Under the pieces are notes generated by a model. It was not told the origin of the DNA. It saw only the letters and a program-made list of their open reading frames with translations, and did not search any database. Both the position numbers and the translations under genes were made by a program. A DNA stretch of 64,000 nucleotides from Prosthecobacter dejongeii. GTDB taxonomy: Bacteria > Verrucomicrobiota > Verrucomicrobiia > Verrucomicrobiales > Verrucomicrobiaceae. The stretch is taken from NCBI RefSeq assembly GCF_014203045.1, contig NZ_JACHIF010000001.1:930001-994000 (forward strand). Reading direction: 5' to 3'. Positions 23,934-32,576 of this stretch are shown here, piece by piece (position 1 is the stretch's first letter; every line of letters starts with the position of its first letter).

Positions 23934-26900
23934 ATGCAGTTTTTCCTGATCATGCGCCCGCGCTTCTTTATCCTCGCTCTTTTCTTTTGTTTCGCCGTTT
24001 TTTTCGGTAGCAGGCTCCTTATTAAAAACAGCCTGTTCCGGTCGCTCGCAGGCTCTTATGAAGAGGAGGCGGAGGTGAAAGCTCTTAGGGCAGAGTTAAA
24101 GAATTATACCGCCCGTGCATCAAAGCTGTCGGCAGAAGAAGCTGCTGCCCAATGGCTGGTTTTGTTTGAGGCGTGGACTCACGTGGACCAGGACATTAAC
24201 TTTGAGGAACTGGCGGAGGTTTTACCACCTGCACAGACCTGGGATGCCCTGGCGGTGGCGATCGAAAAACGCCCCAAAGATAAAGAGCCGCTGCAGAGGC
24301 AGTGCCTCATCCTGATGAGTGCAGTGCTACGGGATGATTCCCAGGCTCGGCAGCAAGCCATGGCCGGACTTCGCGACCTGATCGCCAAAGACCCCAAGAT
24401 TGCCAAACGGGGCGTGCCTTACTTCCAGCAGTCTGTGGACCGCCTTGGACGCGTGCTGGATACTTTGGCAGGGAGCACTAAGGAGCAAGTGGAAGCCCTC
24501 ACAGCGACTTTAGACGCCTATGAAAAAGATGAAGGCATGACGGAGGAGATCCTGATTCCTGATCTGCTCCAGGAGGCCGATGAGGCCACGGTGGCTCCTC
24601 TCATCGCGCGTGCTTTGCGACTGAAAGCTGGCATCCGTGTCAGTGGCAAACAAACACGCCGCCTCACGTCCAAGCTGGCCCTGGAGAATTTGCCGACTCT
24701 GAAAAGACCCGTCTGGGGATTCGTCGAGACGGAGGCAGACCTGCCCCTTTATGAAGGGCTGGTGAAGAAATTCCCCGATGACGACTCGTCCGACCGGAGC
24801 GATGCGGAAAGACTCTATCTGCTGCACCTGATTGCCGCAGGCCGGACGGAAGAGGCGATGGCTTTCACCCTGAACCGCCTTTCGAATGAGCGTGGTGCTA
24901 AACTCACCCTTTACTCGACCGATGTCGAGACCCTGCAAAAGCAGGGCTTTGGGCGGCAGATGCGGGATTTTCTGCACGCCATGCTCAGCCAGCAGCCGGC
25001 CTTACCTTTGTGGAAGGTGTATATCGAGATCTCGGCTCATGAAGGCCTATCCAAGGAAGCGCTGCAATCCCTGCGCGAAGCCATGGCCAAGCCCGCTCTG
25101 GTGGGTCAGGCGAGGAGCGAAGTGGAAAGCCACTTTTACCGCGCTCTGCTGGCGGCCGATGAGGTGGATGAAGGGGTGAAAATACTGCGTGAGATGGTAA
25201 AAAGAGAGCCTGCAAAAGGGACGCCACGCTCCGACTCACGTTCGCTCGATGAACTGCCTGAGGGAGTGCGAAACAAACTGTCCCCACAAGCGCAGCGCAA
25301 TCTCCAGCTTATCTCCAGCCAGAGACAAAACTCGCCTGAAAGAGAGCGGATCAATCTCGCTGAAGGGCTCCTCAGCCTGGGGCTTTTACTGAAGAGGCCC
25401 GAGCTTGTGGATGAAGCCGTCGCTGGGGCTCTGGCCGCCTATGCCCAGATTCCCGAAGATGAAACGTCAATGGAAAGCGAGCTGTGGACGGTGACGAAGC
25501 TACTGGTCAAGGCAGGCCGCAGCAGCGCTGCGGAAACCTTTTTGAAGGAGCAGCTAGTCCGCTCTTCCGATTCGGGATCGCAGGAGCGTTCCATGCGCGA
25601 GACGCGGGACATCTTGGAGTCGCTTGTCGGGGTATATCATCAGGCAGGTCGGTACGCGGAGATCGTTCAGCTTCTCGATACTTCTCCCGGCTGGCGTGCA
25701 ACGGATCTGGCTGATCTGACACTGACCTCATTCGACAATTCCCTTCTCGTGATGGCGGCCAAGGCCTTGGCGGAGACGGGCAAAAACGACGTCGCACGAC
25801 GCATCGCCCAGCGAGCCGTACAGCTTCATCCAGACGAGGACTCCATTTATGCCCTTCTTCTCAGCCTGGGAGGAGACGACTTAGAAACCCGCCTGGATGC
25901 CCTCCAGGCTGCCCATCGTTTTCAAGAGAGACCGCTCATCTGGAAATCCCAATTGCAGCTCAATGAAGGGCGGCTAGAGGAAGCCGAAAAGTCTGTACGT
26001 GCCGCCATCGCTATTGATCCCAGCGATGGCGAACAGGGCAAGGGCGACCGCATGCGCGCCTATGCCGTCCTCGCAGACATTCTGGACAAGAAGGGTGATG
26101 CTGACCAAGCCAAGGTGATGCGCGGAGCGGTGAAGGCTATCCGCATTTCTGAAAATGCGGATGACTGGTGGGAGGCCGGACTGTTGTCCCGTGCTGTGGC
26201 CATGTATGAGGAGGCCCTCACCCATTTTGCGGATGCTTACTGCATCCAGTCCCGCTTGGCCTTGCGCTACAGTGAGCTGGGGGACTTCGCCAAAGCGGAG
26301 ATGTATTACCGGCGCGCCTTTGAGCTGATGCCAGACAGCTTTGGCCGCGTGGAAAGCCACTGCTTCGGCTGCGAGGGAGCCTTCAAAGGCAAACGTGCTC
26401 AGAACATCGCTGACCAAGTTTTCACCCGTCTGGCCGTGGAAATGCCGAATAAGCCTCAGATATTCTATTTGCTAGGCTACCTGCGTGATCAGCAGGGTAA
26501 CCACGCGGAAGCCGTCAAACATTACCGCCACGCAGTGAAGCTAGATCCGGATTACCTCAATGCGTGGAAAAAGCTCCTCGCCACCACCGATCATGTGCCC
26601 ATGCCACGAGCCGAGCGAGATGAGGCCACACTGGCTCTCTTTCGTCTGGATCCCAACACCCATAACATAGGCCTAAAATCGATGGCCAGTCTGCCGTTGC
26701 TTTGGAAAGCCATTTTAGAGGCCGAATCTGCCCGGTTATTACCTGAAACGGGCCTCCTTTATCCGTTGCCTGCCTCCGCAGCATTTGTGGCCCAAAACCG
26801 CCAAGTGAGACTGGAACTGGAATACTCCCAGCGTCGGGCAGCGGAGAATAACGGCTATCGTAAACACCTGATGGCGAACCGCCTCGTGCAGACTGTGGGT

Positions 26901-26936
26901 CAGATGTTTCAAGCGGTGAACCAAGGACGGTTTTAA
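23934..26936 (+). CDS. Large TPR-repeat protein with N-terminal membrane anchor or signal
   Basis: The 1000-residue protein begins with a hydrophobic segment (FFILALFFCFAVFFGSRLL) and is otherwise alpha-helical with many TPR-like pairs, for example AVAMYEEALTHFADAYCIQSRLALRYSELGDFAKAEMYYRRAFELMP and QGNHAEAVKHYRHAVKLDPDYLNAWKKLL near the C-terminus. TPR arrays bind other proteins; such large anchored TPR proteins in this phylum are likely scaffolds on the periplasmic side. A second ATG at 23952 is an alternative start. No neighbour suggests a partner. Confidence 0.85.
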   Translation: MQFFLIMRPRFFILALFFCFAVFFGSRLLIKNSLFRSLAGSYEEEAEVKALRAELKNYTARASKLSAEEAAAQWLVLFEAWTHVDQDINFEELAEVLPPAQTWDALAVAIEKRPKDKEPLQRQCLILMSAVLRDDSQARQQAMAGLRDLIAKDPKIAKRGVPYFQQSVDRLGRVLDTLAGSTKEQVEALTATLDAYEKDEGMTEEILIPDLLQEADEATVAPLIARALRLKAGIRVSGKQTRRLTSKLALENLPTLKRPVWGFVETEADLPLYEGLVKKFPDDDSSDRSDAERLYLLHLIAAGRTEEAMAFTLNRLSNERGAKLTLYSTDVETLQKQGFGRQMRDFLHAMLSQQPALPLWKVYIEISAHEGLSKEALQSLREAMAKPALVGQARSEVESHFYRALLAADEVDEGVKILREMVKREPAKGTPRSDSRSLDELPEGVRNKLSPQAQRNLQLISSQRQNSPERERINLAEGLLSLGLLLKRPELVDEAVAGALAAYAQIPEDETSMESELWTVTKLLVKAGRSSAAETFLKEQLVRSSDSGSQERSMRETRDILESLVGVYHQAGRYAEIVQLLDTSPGWRATDLADLTLTSFDNSLLVMAAKALAETGKNDVARRIAQRAVQLHPDEDSIYALLLSLGGDDLETRLDALQAAHRFQERPLIWKSQLQLNEGRLEEAEKSVRAAIAIDPSDGEQGKGDRMRAYAVLADILDKKGDADQAKVMRGAVKAIRISENADDWWEAGLLSRAVAMYEEALTHFADAYCIQSRLALRYSELGDFAKAEMYYRRAFELMPDSFGRVESHCFGCEGAFKGKRAQNIADQVFTRLAVEMPNKPQIFYLLGYLRDQQGNHAEAVKHYRHAVKLDPDYLNAWKKLLATTDHVPMPRAERDEATLALFRLDPNTHNIGLKSMASLPLLWKAILEAESARLLPETGLLYPLPASAAFVAQNRQVRLELEYSQRRAAENNGYRKHLMANRLVQTVGQMFQAVNQGRF

Positions 26937-27110
26937 AAGTGCATCGCATTGCCCCCCTTAACAACCCGCTGGCGCGAGCTGTCATTCTCGCCATGTTTAG
27001 CGGCGTCAGGAGCCCTTTCTTGACGAGAGGCAGCGCCGTTCCAACCCGGAAAACTTTGCCGATCTCCAAATCGCGGGCTCGAGGCATGGCTTCAACCCGT
27101 TTATCCCTTT

Positions 27111-28715
27111 GTGATTGATTACGACTTTATCATTGTTGGCAGCGGTGCCGGTGGTCTGAGTGCCGCATTGCATGCCTCTGAGCATGGAAACGTGGCCATC
27201 ATCACGAAGCGAGGCACGCTGGACTCGAACTCTAACTGGGCCCAGGGCGGCATCGCCTGCGTGACCAGTGAGGAAGACAGCATCGAGCAGCATGTCAGCG
27301 ATACCCTCATCGCCGGCGCGGGACTGTGCAATGAGGCGGCGGTGCGCACCATCGTCACCGAAGGGCCGGACCGCATCGGCGAACTGGTAAAATGGGGCGT
27401 GGACTTCGACCAACGCGAGGCCTCCGATGGGCACCTGGAATTTGACCTCACCCGCGAGGGCGGCCACTCGCAGCGCCGGGTCTTGCACGCCGCCGATGCC
27501 ACCGGACGGGAGCTGACGGAGAAGCTGCTGGCGGCGGTGAAGGATCGGCCCAACATCACCATCTACGAAAACCACTTCGCCATTGATCTCATCACCACGG
27601 CGAAGCTGGGTTTTGTCACGGAGGACCGCGTCCTCGGGCTTTACGTGCTGAATGAGTCCACCCATGAGGTGGAGACCTTCCGCTCAGACCGCATCGTGCT
27701 TTCCACCGGCGGTTGCGGGCGTGTGTACCTTTACACCACGAACCCGCGCGTCGCCACGGGCGACGGTGTGGCCATGGCCTGGCGCGCCGGGGCCAGCATC
27801 GCGAACATGGAGTTCATCCAGTTCCACCCCACCTGCCTGTATCACCCACAGAAACGCTCCTTCCTCATCACCGAGGCCATGCGGGGTGAGGGTGCCCGGC
27901 TGATTGACAACAAGGGCAATGAATTCATGCACAAGTATGATCCGCGCGGCTCCCTGGCCCCGCGTGACATCGTCGCCCGCGCTATTGATAGCGAGATCAA
28001 GCGCACCGGCGGCCCCTGCGTGTACCTGGACATCTCCCACCGCCCGGCGGAGTTCATCCTCAGCCACTTCCCGAACATCTACAAAGCCTGCCTGGAGGTG
28101 GACATTGACATCACCAAGCAGTCCATCCCCGTGGTGCCCGCCGCCCACTATCAATGCGGGGGCGTGGTGACAGATGTGAACGGGGCCACCCGCATCCGTG
28201 GCCTCTGCGCCGTGGGTGAGGTAGGCTGCACGGGCCTGCATGGCGCAAACCGTCTGGCCAGCAATTCCCTGCTCGAGTGCCTGGTCATCTCCCACCGCGC
28301 CGTGGACCACATGCTGCGCAAGATGCCCATCGGCAAAGAGGCGGAGCAGACCTACACCCTGCCACCGTGGCAGAGTGGTGAGGCCGTGGACAATGACGAG
28401 CTCGTCGTCATCTACCACAACTGGGACGAGATCCGCCGCCTGATGTGGGACTACGTCTCCATCCTGCGCACCACCAAGCGACTGCAACGCGCCGCCGCCC
28501 GTCTGCGCAACCTGAAGCGCGAGGTGCAGGAGTTTTACTGGAACTTCCGCATCACCAGCGAACTCCTAGAACTGCGCAACCTCGTCGAAACCGCCTCCCT
28601 CATCGTCGAATGCGCCATCCGCCGCCACGAAAGCCGCGGCCTGCATTTCACCCTGGATTATCCCGAGAAGGATCTGGTGCGGGAACCTGCGGATACCGTG
28701 GTGCGGAGGTATTAG
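27111..28715 (+). CDS. nadB: L-aspartate oxidase
   Basis: The 534-residue protein has the FAD-binding motif VGSGAGGLSAAL (9-20), the SNSNWAQGGIACV segment and EFIQFHPTCLY of NadB, the active-site stretch RGEGARLID, and HYQCGGVVTDVNGATRIRGLCAVGEVGCTGLHGANRLASNSLLECLV. It oxidises L-aspartate to iminoaspartate, the first step of NAD synthesis de novo. It starts with GTG. No nadA or nadC is present nearby. A stem-loop from the 28714 repeat begins at its stop codon and may act as a terminator. Confidence 0.96.
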   Translation: MIDYDFIIVGSGAGGLSAALHASEHGNVAIITKRGTLDSNSNWAQGGIACVTSEEDSIEQHVSDTLIAGAGLCNEAAVRTIVTEGPDRIGELVKWGVDFDQREASDGHLEFDLTREGGHSQRRVLHAADATGRELTEKLLAAVKDRPNITIYENHFAIDLITTAKLGFVTEDRVLGLYVLNESTHEVETFRSDRIVLSTGGCGRVYLYTTNPRVATGDGVAMAWRAGASIANMEFIQFHPTCLYHPQKRSFLITEAMRGEGARLIDNKGNEFMHKYDPRGSLAPRDIVARAIDSEIKRTGGPCVYLDISHRPAEFILSHFPNIYKACLEVDIDITKQSIPVVPAAHYQCGGVVTDVNGATRIRGLCAVGEVGCTGLHGANRLASNSLLECLVISHRAVDHMLRKMPIGKEAEQTYTLPPWQSGEAVDNDELVVIYHNWDEIRRLMWDYVSILRTTKRLQRAAARLRNLKREVQEFYWNFRITSELLELRNLVETASLIVECAIRRHESRGLHFTLDYPEKDLVREPADTVVRRY

Positions 28716-28743
28716 TACAGTAGTCATCACTCTCCGAGTGATG
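28714..28743 (+). repeat. Left copy of a 30-bp hairpin repeat, at the nadB stop codon
   Basis: The sequence runs from AGTACAGTAGTCATCA to GAGTGATG and contains the perfect stem CATCACTC (28725-28732) / GAGTGATG (28736-28743) with a three-base loop. An inverted copy at 30049-30078 matches 27 of 30 bases. The two bound the accessory segment holding the PIN toxin pair. The hairpin could also terminate nadB transcription. Confidence 0.75.
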
Positions 28744-28849
28744 TTGTGGGAAAGGCTGATTTCAAAGATCTCGAATAATAACAGTCACTAGCCGCAAAAG
28801 TCTGCCTCTCGGAAGACTTCTTCCTCCGTCGGCTGCCCAGTTTATTCTG

Positions 28850-29167
28850 TTACTTGTCGGACTGACTGCGCTCCTGTCGCATCTCCTTGCGATTCGTTAC
28901 AAATTCACGCAAGTGAATGGATCCCCAATCGAGAACTTTACTCTGACAAAGATCCCCAAGTTTTTTGGCAGCATTCACCGGAGCATCATTTCCATCTGCG
29001 ACGACCTTCACGAGGTCATTCGACGTCTTTCGAAATGATTTGCGGGAACTCCGTTTCTTCAACGGCTTCTTCTTGCGCCAGCTCTTGTTGTTTTCCCCAT
29101 TACGGTTGTAATGATCGCGGTTATAACTGAGCCGCTTCTTTTCTTGGGGATTCCGAATGGAACTCAT
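28850..29167 (-). CDS. Small basic protein of unknown function
   Basis: The 105-residue protein is very rich in Lys, Arg, Asn and Ser, with the start MSSIRNPQEKKRLSYNRDHYNRNGENNKSWRKKKPL, like a scattered family of basic proteins in bacteria that begin RNPKLKKRLSYERD. The charge suggests nucleic-acid or ribosome binding, which is inference. It lies inside the segment bounded by inverted hairpin repeats, next to the toxin-antitoxin pair but not overlapping it. Its lower GC and codon use look unlike the neighbouring nadB and lpxK genes. Confidence 0.6.
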   Translation of the reverse strand: MSSIRNPQEKKRLSYNRDHYNRNGENNKSWRKKKPLKKRSSRKSFRKTSNDLVKVVADGNDAPVNAAKKLGDLCQSKVLDWGSIHLREFVTNRKEMRQERSQSDK

Positions 29168-29270
29168 ATTCTACTTTATCGGGAAGAGACCATCTTTTAA
29201 AATGCAAATGAGAGTTCTTTAGCAGAGGGAATCCAATGCACATCAGTCTTGTTTATAAAGTTCCCCAGCC

Positions 29271-29699
29271 CTAAAAGGCGTGCTTCTTCTCTACCAATCG
29301 GAAGTCACTCCGCCACCAAAGAAGCGGCACTCCATAAGCCGCAAAGTTTCTGTCACAGCTTAGGATAGTCATACCCTCCACCTGAGCCTGCGCGATCAGC
29401 AACCGGTCAAAAGGATCACCATGGTGTTTTGGCATGGCGATCAACGCCTGATAGTGTCCTAAATCCTGGCCTATCATTTGGAATCCATTGGCCTGCACCA
29501 CCTGCGAAAATAGAATGTCATAATCCAGTTTAAGATGGAGTTTCCCAAGGCTCACTTTAATAGCGACTTCCCAGGCTGAGGCATAGCTAACGTAACGCTC
29601 GTTGTTTTCATCTTCCATGGCGGCACGTGCTTTTGCGCTGAGCGAGGAGTGGCCTTCGCAAAACCACAATAAGGCATGAGTATCAATCAGAAGCTTCAT
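29271..29699 (-). CDS. vapC: PIN-domain ribonuclease toxin (VapC-like)
   Basis: The 142-residue protein has the PIN acidic residues in order: Asp6 in LLIDTHALLW, Glu44 in SAWEVAIK, Asp98 in HGDPFDRLLIAQA, and Asp116 in LSCDRNF. These coordinate the metal used to cut RNA. The gene overlaps its antitoxin gene by four bases. The variant with DTHALLWF and HGDPFDRLL belongs to the PIN group that pairs with DUF2281-like or Phd/AbrB-type antitoxins. Confidence 0.9.
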   Translation of the reverse strand: MKLLIDTHALLWFCEGHSSLSAKARAAMEDENNERYVSYASAWEVAIKVSLGKLHLKLDYDILFSQVVQANGFQMIGQDLGHYQALIAMPKHHGDPFDRLLIAQAQVEGMTILSCDRNFAAYGVPLLWWRSDFRLVEKKHAF

Positions 29700-29938
29700 G
29701 CAGAATACTCCTCAAAATCCTCCAGTGGCTCATCAAAATCGGGAGCCATCCATATCAGGCCTCGCAAACAGCCAAATCCCTTCAGGCTCGCAGATTCTTC
29801 CGTCTCTCCCTCATTGTCTTGAACTGGCTCCAAGACAGCTTTGACCCGTACAGCCTGCTGAGGTCGCCATCCTGCCGGCAAGGGCAAATGCAACGTTCCG
29901 TCGGGCGATGGATTGAGTATCGCTGTGAGGGTGCTCAT
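29696..29938 (-). CDS. Antitoxin of the PIN toxin (DUF2281-like)
   Basis: From ATG 29938 the protein has 80 residues. Its N-terminus is a short beta-rich part (TAILNPSPDGTLHLPLPAGWRPQQAVRVKAVLEP) like an AbrB-type swapped hairpin, and the C-terminus has GCLRGLIWMAPDFDEPLEDF, the helix-strand toxin-binding peptide seen in antitoxins of PIN toxins. It precedes the toxin gene and overlaps it by four bases, giving antitoxin-first translation. The DNA-binding half would repress the pair. Confidence 0.8.
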   Translation of the reverse strand: MSTLTAILNPSPDGTLHLPLPAGWRPQQAVRVKAVLEPVQDNEGETEESASLKGFGCLRGLIWMAPDFDEPLEDFEEYSA

Positions 29939-30048
29939 GCCTCCAACATAATTCATCCACCGCACCCGTAAAGACCTGCTTTCCTCCCTTGCTGGTTAGC
30001 CGCAGGTAAGTTCGTCATCCATCTCCTCCAGCAGCGGAATCTAAAACT

Positions 30049-30078
30049 CATCATTCAGAGACTGATGACTACTGTACT
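30049..30078 (-). repeat. Right copy of the 30-bp hairpin repeat, inverted
   Basis: Read on the minus strand it begins AGTACAGTAGTCATCA and ends GAATGATG, agreeing with the copy at 28714-28743 at 27 of 30 positions. The internal stem is kept with one mismatch out of eight pairs. It lies 45 bases before lpxK. With the left copy it encloses a 1,365-base segment holding the basic protein and the PIN toxin pair. Confidence 0.75.
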
Positions 30079-30123
30079 TGAGCATCCGCCCCTCCCGCTC
30101 TACCTGTTCCCCTCGCCCACCGG

Positions 30124-31347
30124 ATGAAGGACACTCTCGAAGATCTCGAACAATTCATCATTGATGTCATCATCCACAATCGTCGTGGCATGAGGGCGAC
30201 TTTTTTGCGGATGGTGTTCTGGTTTCTCTCGGGCATCTACAAGGGGGCGGTGCGGCTGCGGTTGTTTCTTTATCGCGAGCGTTTCATTCACGATCACCAC
30301 CTGGGCGTGCCGGTGATCAGCATTGGCAACATCACGGTGGGCGGCACGGGCAAGACGCCGGTGGTGGAGCTGTTTTCCAAGGCGCTGCTGGCCCAAGGAC
30401 GGCGCGTGGCCATCCTGAGCCGAGGCTACAAGAGCAAACGCCAGCGCAAAATCCCGCTGAGCTGGCGCATCGCCGCGAAGCTGGGCCTGGCCCGCAAACC
30501 GCGCGAGCTGCTGCCGCGTGTGGTCTCCGATGGTGAAAAGGTGCTGCTGGATTCCTACGTGGCGGGGGATGAGCCCTTCATGCTGGCGCAAAACTGCAAG
30601 GGCGTGCCGGTGGTGGTGGACCGCAACCGCGTGAAGGCGGGGGCCCATGCCATCCGCAAATTCGGCGCGGATGTGCTCATCCTGGACGATGGCCTGCAAT
30701 ACCTGAAGCTGAAGCATCGCCATGACATCGTGCTGGTGGATAAGACGGCCCCTTTTGGCACAGGCTACATGCTGCCGCGCGGCACCCTGCGCGAGCCTCC
30801 CTCCAGCCTGCGGCGCGCCAGCTACATCTTCCTGACCAAGTCCGATGGCGACAGTGGCGAAATCATCGAGCAAATCCGCAAGTACAACCCGGTGGCCGAG
30901 ATCATCGAGTGTCGCCACCGGCCCGTGCACTTTGAGCACATCCACACGGGTGAGCGCCTGCCGCTGGACACCTTTCGTGGCAAATACGTGGGCGCGTTGT
31001 CCGGGATCGCGGTGCCGGAGAGTTTTGAAAACGGGCTGCGGAAGCTGGGTGCGAAGGTGCATTGGGTGGCCCGGTTTACGGATCACCATCGCTTCCAGGA
31101 AAAGGACATCACGCAGTTCATCGAACGTTGTGAAAAGGCCGATGCCCATGCCATCCTAACCACTGAGAAGGACTTTGTACGCTTCCCCAAACTGCCGCCT
31201 GGGGACATCCCCATCTACTTCCTGCGGGTGGAGATTGAGATCATCAAAGGCCGCGAGATCTTCGACAAACTGGTGCGCCTGATTGCCGAGCCCCGCCATG
31301 TGACCCAGGGTCTCGTCAGCGCGGATCTGGTGGAAACCACGTCATGA
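30124..31347 (+). CDS. lpxK: Tetraacyldisaccharide 4'-kinase
   Basis: The 407-residue protein carries the LpxK P-loop TVGGTGKTPVVE (71-82), RVAILSRGYK, the VVVDRNRVKAG and ADVLILDDGLQYLKLKHRHDIVLVD blocks, and the C-terminal RFTDHHRF and ILTTEKDFVRF. It adds the 4-prime phosphate to lipid A precursor at the inner membrane, the sixth step of lipid A synthesis, so the organism makes lipid A. It has about 60 residues more at the N-terminus than E. coli LpxK, including a hydrophobic helix. The stop overlaps fdhD by four bases. Confidence 0.95.
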   Translation: MKDTLEDLEQFIIDVIIHNRRGMRATFLRMVFWFLSGIYKGAVRLRLFLYRERFIHDHHLGVPVISIGNITVGGTGKTPVVELFSKALLAQGRRVAILSRGYKSKRQRKIPLSWRIAAKLGLARKPRELLPRVVSDGEKVLLDSYVAGDEPFMLAQNCKGVPVVVDRNRVKAGAHAIRKFGADVLILDDGLQYLKLKHRHDIVLVDKTAPFGTGYMLPRGTLREPPSSLRRASYIFLTKSDGDSGEIIEQIRKYNPVAEIIECRHRPVHFEHIHTGERLPLDTFRGKYVGALSGIAVPESFENGLRKLGAKVHWVARFTDHHRFQEKDITQFIERCEKADAHAILTTEKDFVRFPKLPPGDIPIYFLRVEIEIIKGREIFDKLVRLIAEPRHVTQGLVSADLVETTS

Positions 31348-32252
31348 GTGAGATCGCCACCCTTGAACTGACACACCTCCAGTTAGGCCAGGCGGCGGTG
31401 ACTCGGGAGGATGTGGTGGCGCGGGAAGAACCACTGGAGATCCGCGTGGAGGGCCGCAGCGTGGCCGTGGTGATGCGCACACCAGGGCATGATGAAGAGC
31501 TGGTGGCCGGGTTTCTGGTCACGGAAGGCGTCGTCACCCGAGCCCGCGACATCCTGGAAATCTCCCAGTGCCCGAGCGTGAACAACGAATTCGGTAACAT
31601 CGTGGACGTGCTGCTGGGCGGGGCCGTGGTGAACTGGGAATCGCTGACCCGCCATGTCTTCAGCGCCTCGAGCTGTGGTCTGTGTGGCAAGACGAGCATT
31701 GAGTCCGTGTTTCAGAAATTCACGCCGCTCGCCGGGGACCAGTGTTCAGTGTCCAGTGTTCAGTCTTCAGTCCCCGAAGCAGCGCCTCTGAATACTGAAC
31801 ACTGTAAACAGAACACTGAACACTCCGCTCCACAAGTCAGCCAGGAACTGATCTCCCAACTGCCCGCCAAGCTCCGCGCTGCGCAGGAGACTTTTTCCAA
31901 GACGGGCGGGCTGCATGCGAGTGCGCTTTTTGATCTGGAGGGAAACCTCATCGTGCTGCGGGAGGATGTGGGGCGCCACAATGCCCTGGACAAGGTGCTG
32001 GGCTACGCGCTGCAGCGGAACTTGCTGCCGCTCTCGCAGCACATTTTGTTAGTCAGCGGGCGGGTTTCTTTTGAGATCATGCAAAAGGCCCTCGCTGGCG
32101 GCATCCCCATCCTAGCGGCGATTTCTGCGCCCAGCAGTCTGGCGGTGGACTTTGCGCGCGATTCAGGCCAGACTTTGATCGGCTTTCTCCGGGGGGAGAC
32201 CATGAACGTGTATGCGCACCCCGGACGCCTACTTTCTCCAACTCAGCCCTAA
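31344..32252 (+). CDS. fdhD: Formate dehydrogenase accessory sulfurtransferase FdhD, with an in-frame insertion
   Basis: The 302-residue protein has the catalytic pair SSCGLCGKTS (Cys111, Cys114) that relays sulfur from a desulfurase to the molybdenum cofactor of formate dehydrogenase, along with FLVTEGVV and LREDVGRHNALDKVLG. Residues about 131-162 are a Ser/Gln/Asn/Cys-rich low-complexity insertion absent from normal FdhD; it comes from an inverted CAGTGTTCAGT repeat that stays in frame. The core motifs on both sides are intact. The gene is coupled to lpxK by a four-base overlap, and no formate dehydrogenase gene is visible in the window. Confidence 0.92.
   Translation: MSEIATLELTHLQLGQAAVTREDVVAREEPLEIRVEGRSVAVVMRTPGHDEELVAGFLVTEGVVTRARDILEISQCPSVNNEFGNIVDVLLGGAVVNWESLTRHVFSASSCGLCGKTSIESVFQKFTPLAGDQCSVSSVQSSVPEAAPLNTEHCKQNTEHSAPQVSQELISQLPAKLRAAQETFSKTGGLHASALFDLEGNLIVLREDVGRHNALDKVLGYALQRNLLPLSQHILLVSGRVSFEIMQKALAGGIPILAAISAPSSLAVDFARDSGQTLIGFLRGETMNVYAHPGRLLSPTQP
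31741..31824. repeat. Inverted CAGTGTTCAGT-type repeat inside fdhD
   Basis: The left arm (31741-31770) is built of AGTGTTCAGTGTCC and CAGTGTTCAGTCTTCAG units; the right arm (31788-31824) is their inverse, ending GAACACTGAACACT. Seventeen bases separate the arms. The repeat is in frame and without stops, so it lengthens the FdhD protein rather than destroying it. Similar AGTGTTCAG tracts are scattered in other bacterial genomes. Confidence 0.8.
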
Positions 32253-32258
32253 CCAACT

Positions 32259-32576
32259 ATGTCCAACCCTGTCAAAATCGTCGGCCCCGAGTCCCCTGCC
32301 CCGGCCAAAATCACGCCGCCTGCCGAGGCGGTGTACTCCAATGTGACGCGCCTGTTCGCGACGCCCAATGAGGTCATCTTTGACTTCGGTCTCAACCTGA
32401 ATGCCTTTGGCCCGATGGTGGAAGAAGAGGCCAAGATCGTCAGTCGCGTGGTCACCTCCTACGATGGTGCCAAGCGACTGTGGGCACACCTCACCCAGAC
32501 CCTGCAGGCCTATGAGCAAAAGTACGGCCCCATCGAGCTGGATGTGAGCAAGCGGATGAAGAAAGAGGAGGCCTGA
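32259..32576 (+). CDS. DUF3467 domain protein
   Basis: The 105-residue cytoplasmic protein fits DUF3467: AVYSNVTRLFATPNEVIFDFGLNLN, then EEEAKIVSRVVTSYDGAKRLWAHLTQTLQAYEQKYG. The family is widespread, small and of unknown function. It lies six bases after fdhD on the same strand and could be the last gene of the lpxK-fdhD unit, and it abuts the convergent enolase-superfamily gene with no gap. Confidence 0.8.
   Translation: MSNPVKIVGPESPAPAKITPPAEAVYSNVTRLFATPNEVIFDFGLNLNAFGPMVEEEAKIVSRVVTSYDGAKRLWAHLTQTLQAYEQKYGPIELDVSKRMKKEEA

Noticed and set aside
30100-31149. Long open frame on the minus strand opposite lpxK
   Set aside because: It is a codon-use shadow of lpxK; the translation is rich in His, Gln and Arg with no family pattern.
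31741-31824. CRISPR-like repeat
   Set aside because: Units are short, inverted and contiguous, without unique spacers, and lie inside a coding gene; no cas genes are present.
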